From positions 1 through 12,881 of the forward strand of contig PMHU01000028.1 in NCBI GenBank assembly GCA_003156795.1: a stretch of 12,881 nt of DNA, in the 5' to 3' direction. This document shows positions 12,574 through 12,881 of the stretch, one piece after another. This DNA comes from Acidimicrobiaceae bacterium (GTDB lineage Bacteria; Actinomycetota; Acidimicrobiia; Acidimicrobiales; Palsa-688). Each line of letters opens with the position of its first letter. The stretch's first letter is position 1. Under the pieces are notes generated by a model, which was not told where the DNA came from, made no database searches, and saw nothing but the letters and a program-made list of their open reading frames with translations. Both the position numbers and the translations under genes were made by a program.

Positions 12574-12881
12574 ATGGCAGACGAGCAGGGACGAGCAGCC
12601 AGGCAAACCCGGGCGCCGGGGGACCGGGCGCGGGCCCGGATCGTCGAGCATGCGGCGCGCCTCGCATCCATCGAGGGGCTTGAGGGGTTGTCGATCGGCC
12701 GGCTGGCGGAGGTCACCGGCGTGGCGAAGAGCAGCGTTCATGCGCTCTTCGGCTCGAAAGAGGAGCTGCAGCTGGCCACCATCAACGCGGCGCGGGAGAA
12801 CTTCATCGCCGAGGTCGTCGGACCGGCGCTCGCTGCGACCTCGCCGGGTCGTGAGCGGCTCCTCGCGCTCTGCGAGGGGTA
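12574..12881 (+). CDS. TetR family regulator, truncated by the window edge
   Basis: The first 102 residues of a TetR repressor, open to the last base of the window. After an Arg-rich lead (MADEQGRAARQTRAPGDRARA), the DNA-binding domain runs about 22-68. LEGLSIGRLAEVTGVAKSSVHALF is the helix-turn-helix, followed by GSKEELQLATI. The start is ATG 12574 with only a weak GAGAG upstream (12566-12570); no other start occurs in frame after the operator. It is divergent from the SAM methyltransferase and probably controls it and itself. The ligand-binding part is outside the window. Confidence 0.88.
   Translation, partial: MADEQGRAARQTRAPGDRARARIVEHAARLASIEGLEGLSIGRLAEVTGVAKSSVHALFGSKEELQLATINAARENFIAEVVGPALAATSPGRERLLALCEG

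Noticed and set aside
12488..12667. 60-residue N-terminal extension of the right-hand methyltransferase
   Set aside because: It would run through the operator and the TetR coding region; ATG 12487 has an AGGAGG site and a family-typical N-terminus.

Overview
This is a GC-rich actinomycete accessory region. The high-GC codon use, a mycothiol-dependent-type (MDMPI-like) enzyme, TetR/DHA2-efflux and TetR/dehydrogenase divergent pairs, and apparently leaderless genes all fit an actinomycete. The genus cannot be fixed from the sequence alone.

Left part (1-3475): three co-directional genes form the end of a sugar-polymer or glycoconjugate operon. They are two family-2 glycosyltransferases joined by a 1-base stop/start overlap, then a class I SAM methyltransferase. 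A 17-bp unit repeated three times spans the second glycosyltransferase stop codon and most of the short spacer before the methyltransferase.

Middle part (3478-7505): two TetR-controlled divergent units lie side by side. The first is a TetR repressor facing an atypical short-chain dehydrogenase across a nested palindrome. The second is a DHA2-type 14-TM drug exporter facing its own TetR gene across an inverted repeat. The exporter and the dehydrogenase converge on a shared hairpin terminator.

Patchwork part (7506-11668): small, unrelated genes are separated by repeats. A MazF-like toxin with a ribbon-helix-helix antitoxin (minus strand) abuts an esterase that looks shortened at its N-terminus (plus strand). 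Next come an MDMPI-N plus SCP2-like protein with an apparently leaderless start, and a minus-strand gene for a secreted Ser/Thr/Asn-rich protein of unknown function. A roughly 120-bp element occurs in two direct copies (about 7634 and 9334) that bracket the toxin-antitoxin/esterase segment. Its left end recurs a third time (about 11318), fused to a 17-bp x 4 array. Two short minus-strand peptides over these repeats are similar to each other, so part of the repeat looks like a gene remnant.

Right end (11669-12881): a third TetR divergent unit, a SAM methyltransferase facing a TetR gene cut by the window edge, with a double palindrome between them.

No large new system is evident. The best leads are the dispersed element, the three operator architectures and the toxin-antitoxin/esterase junction.
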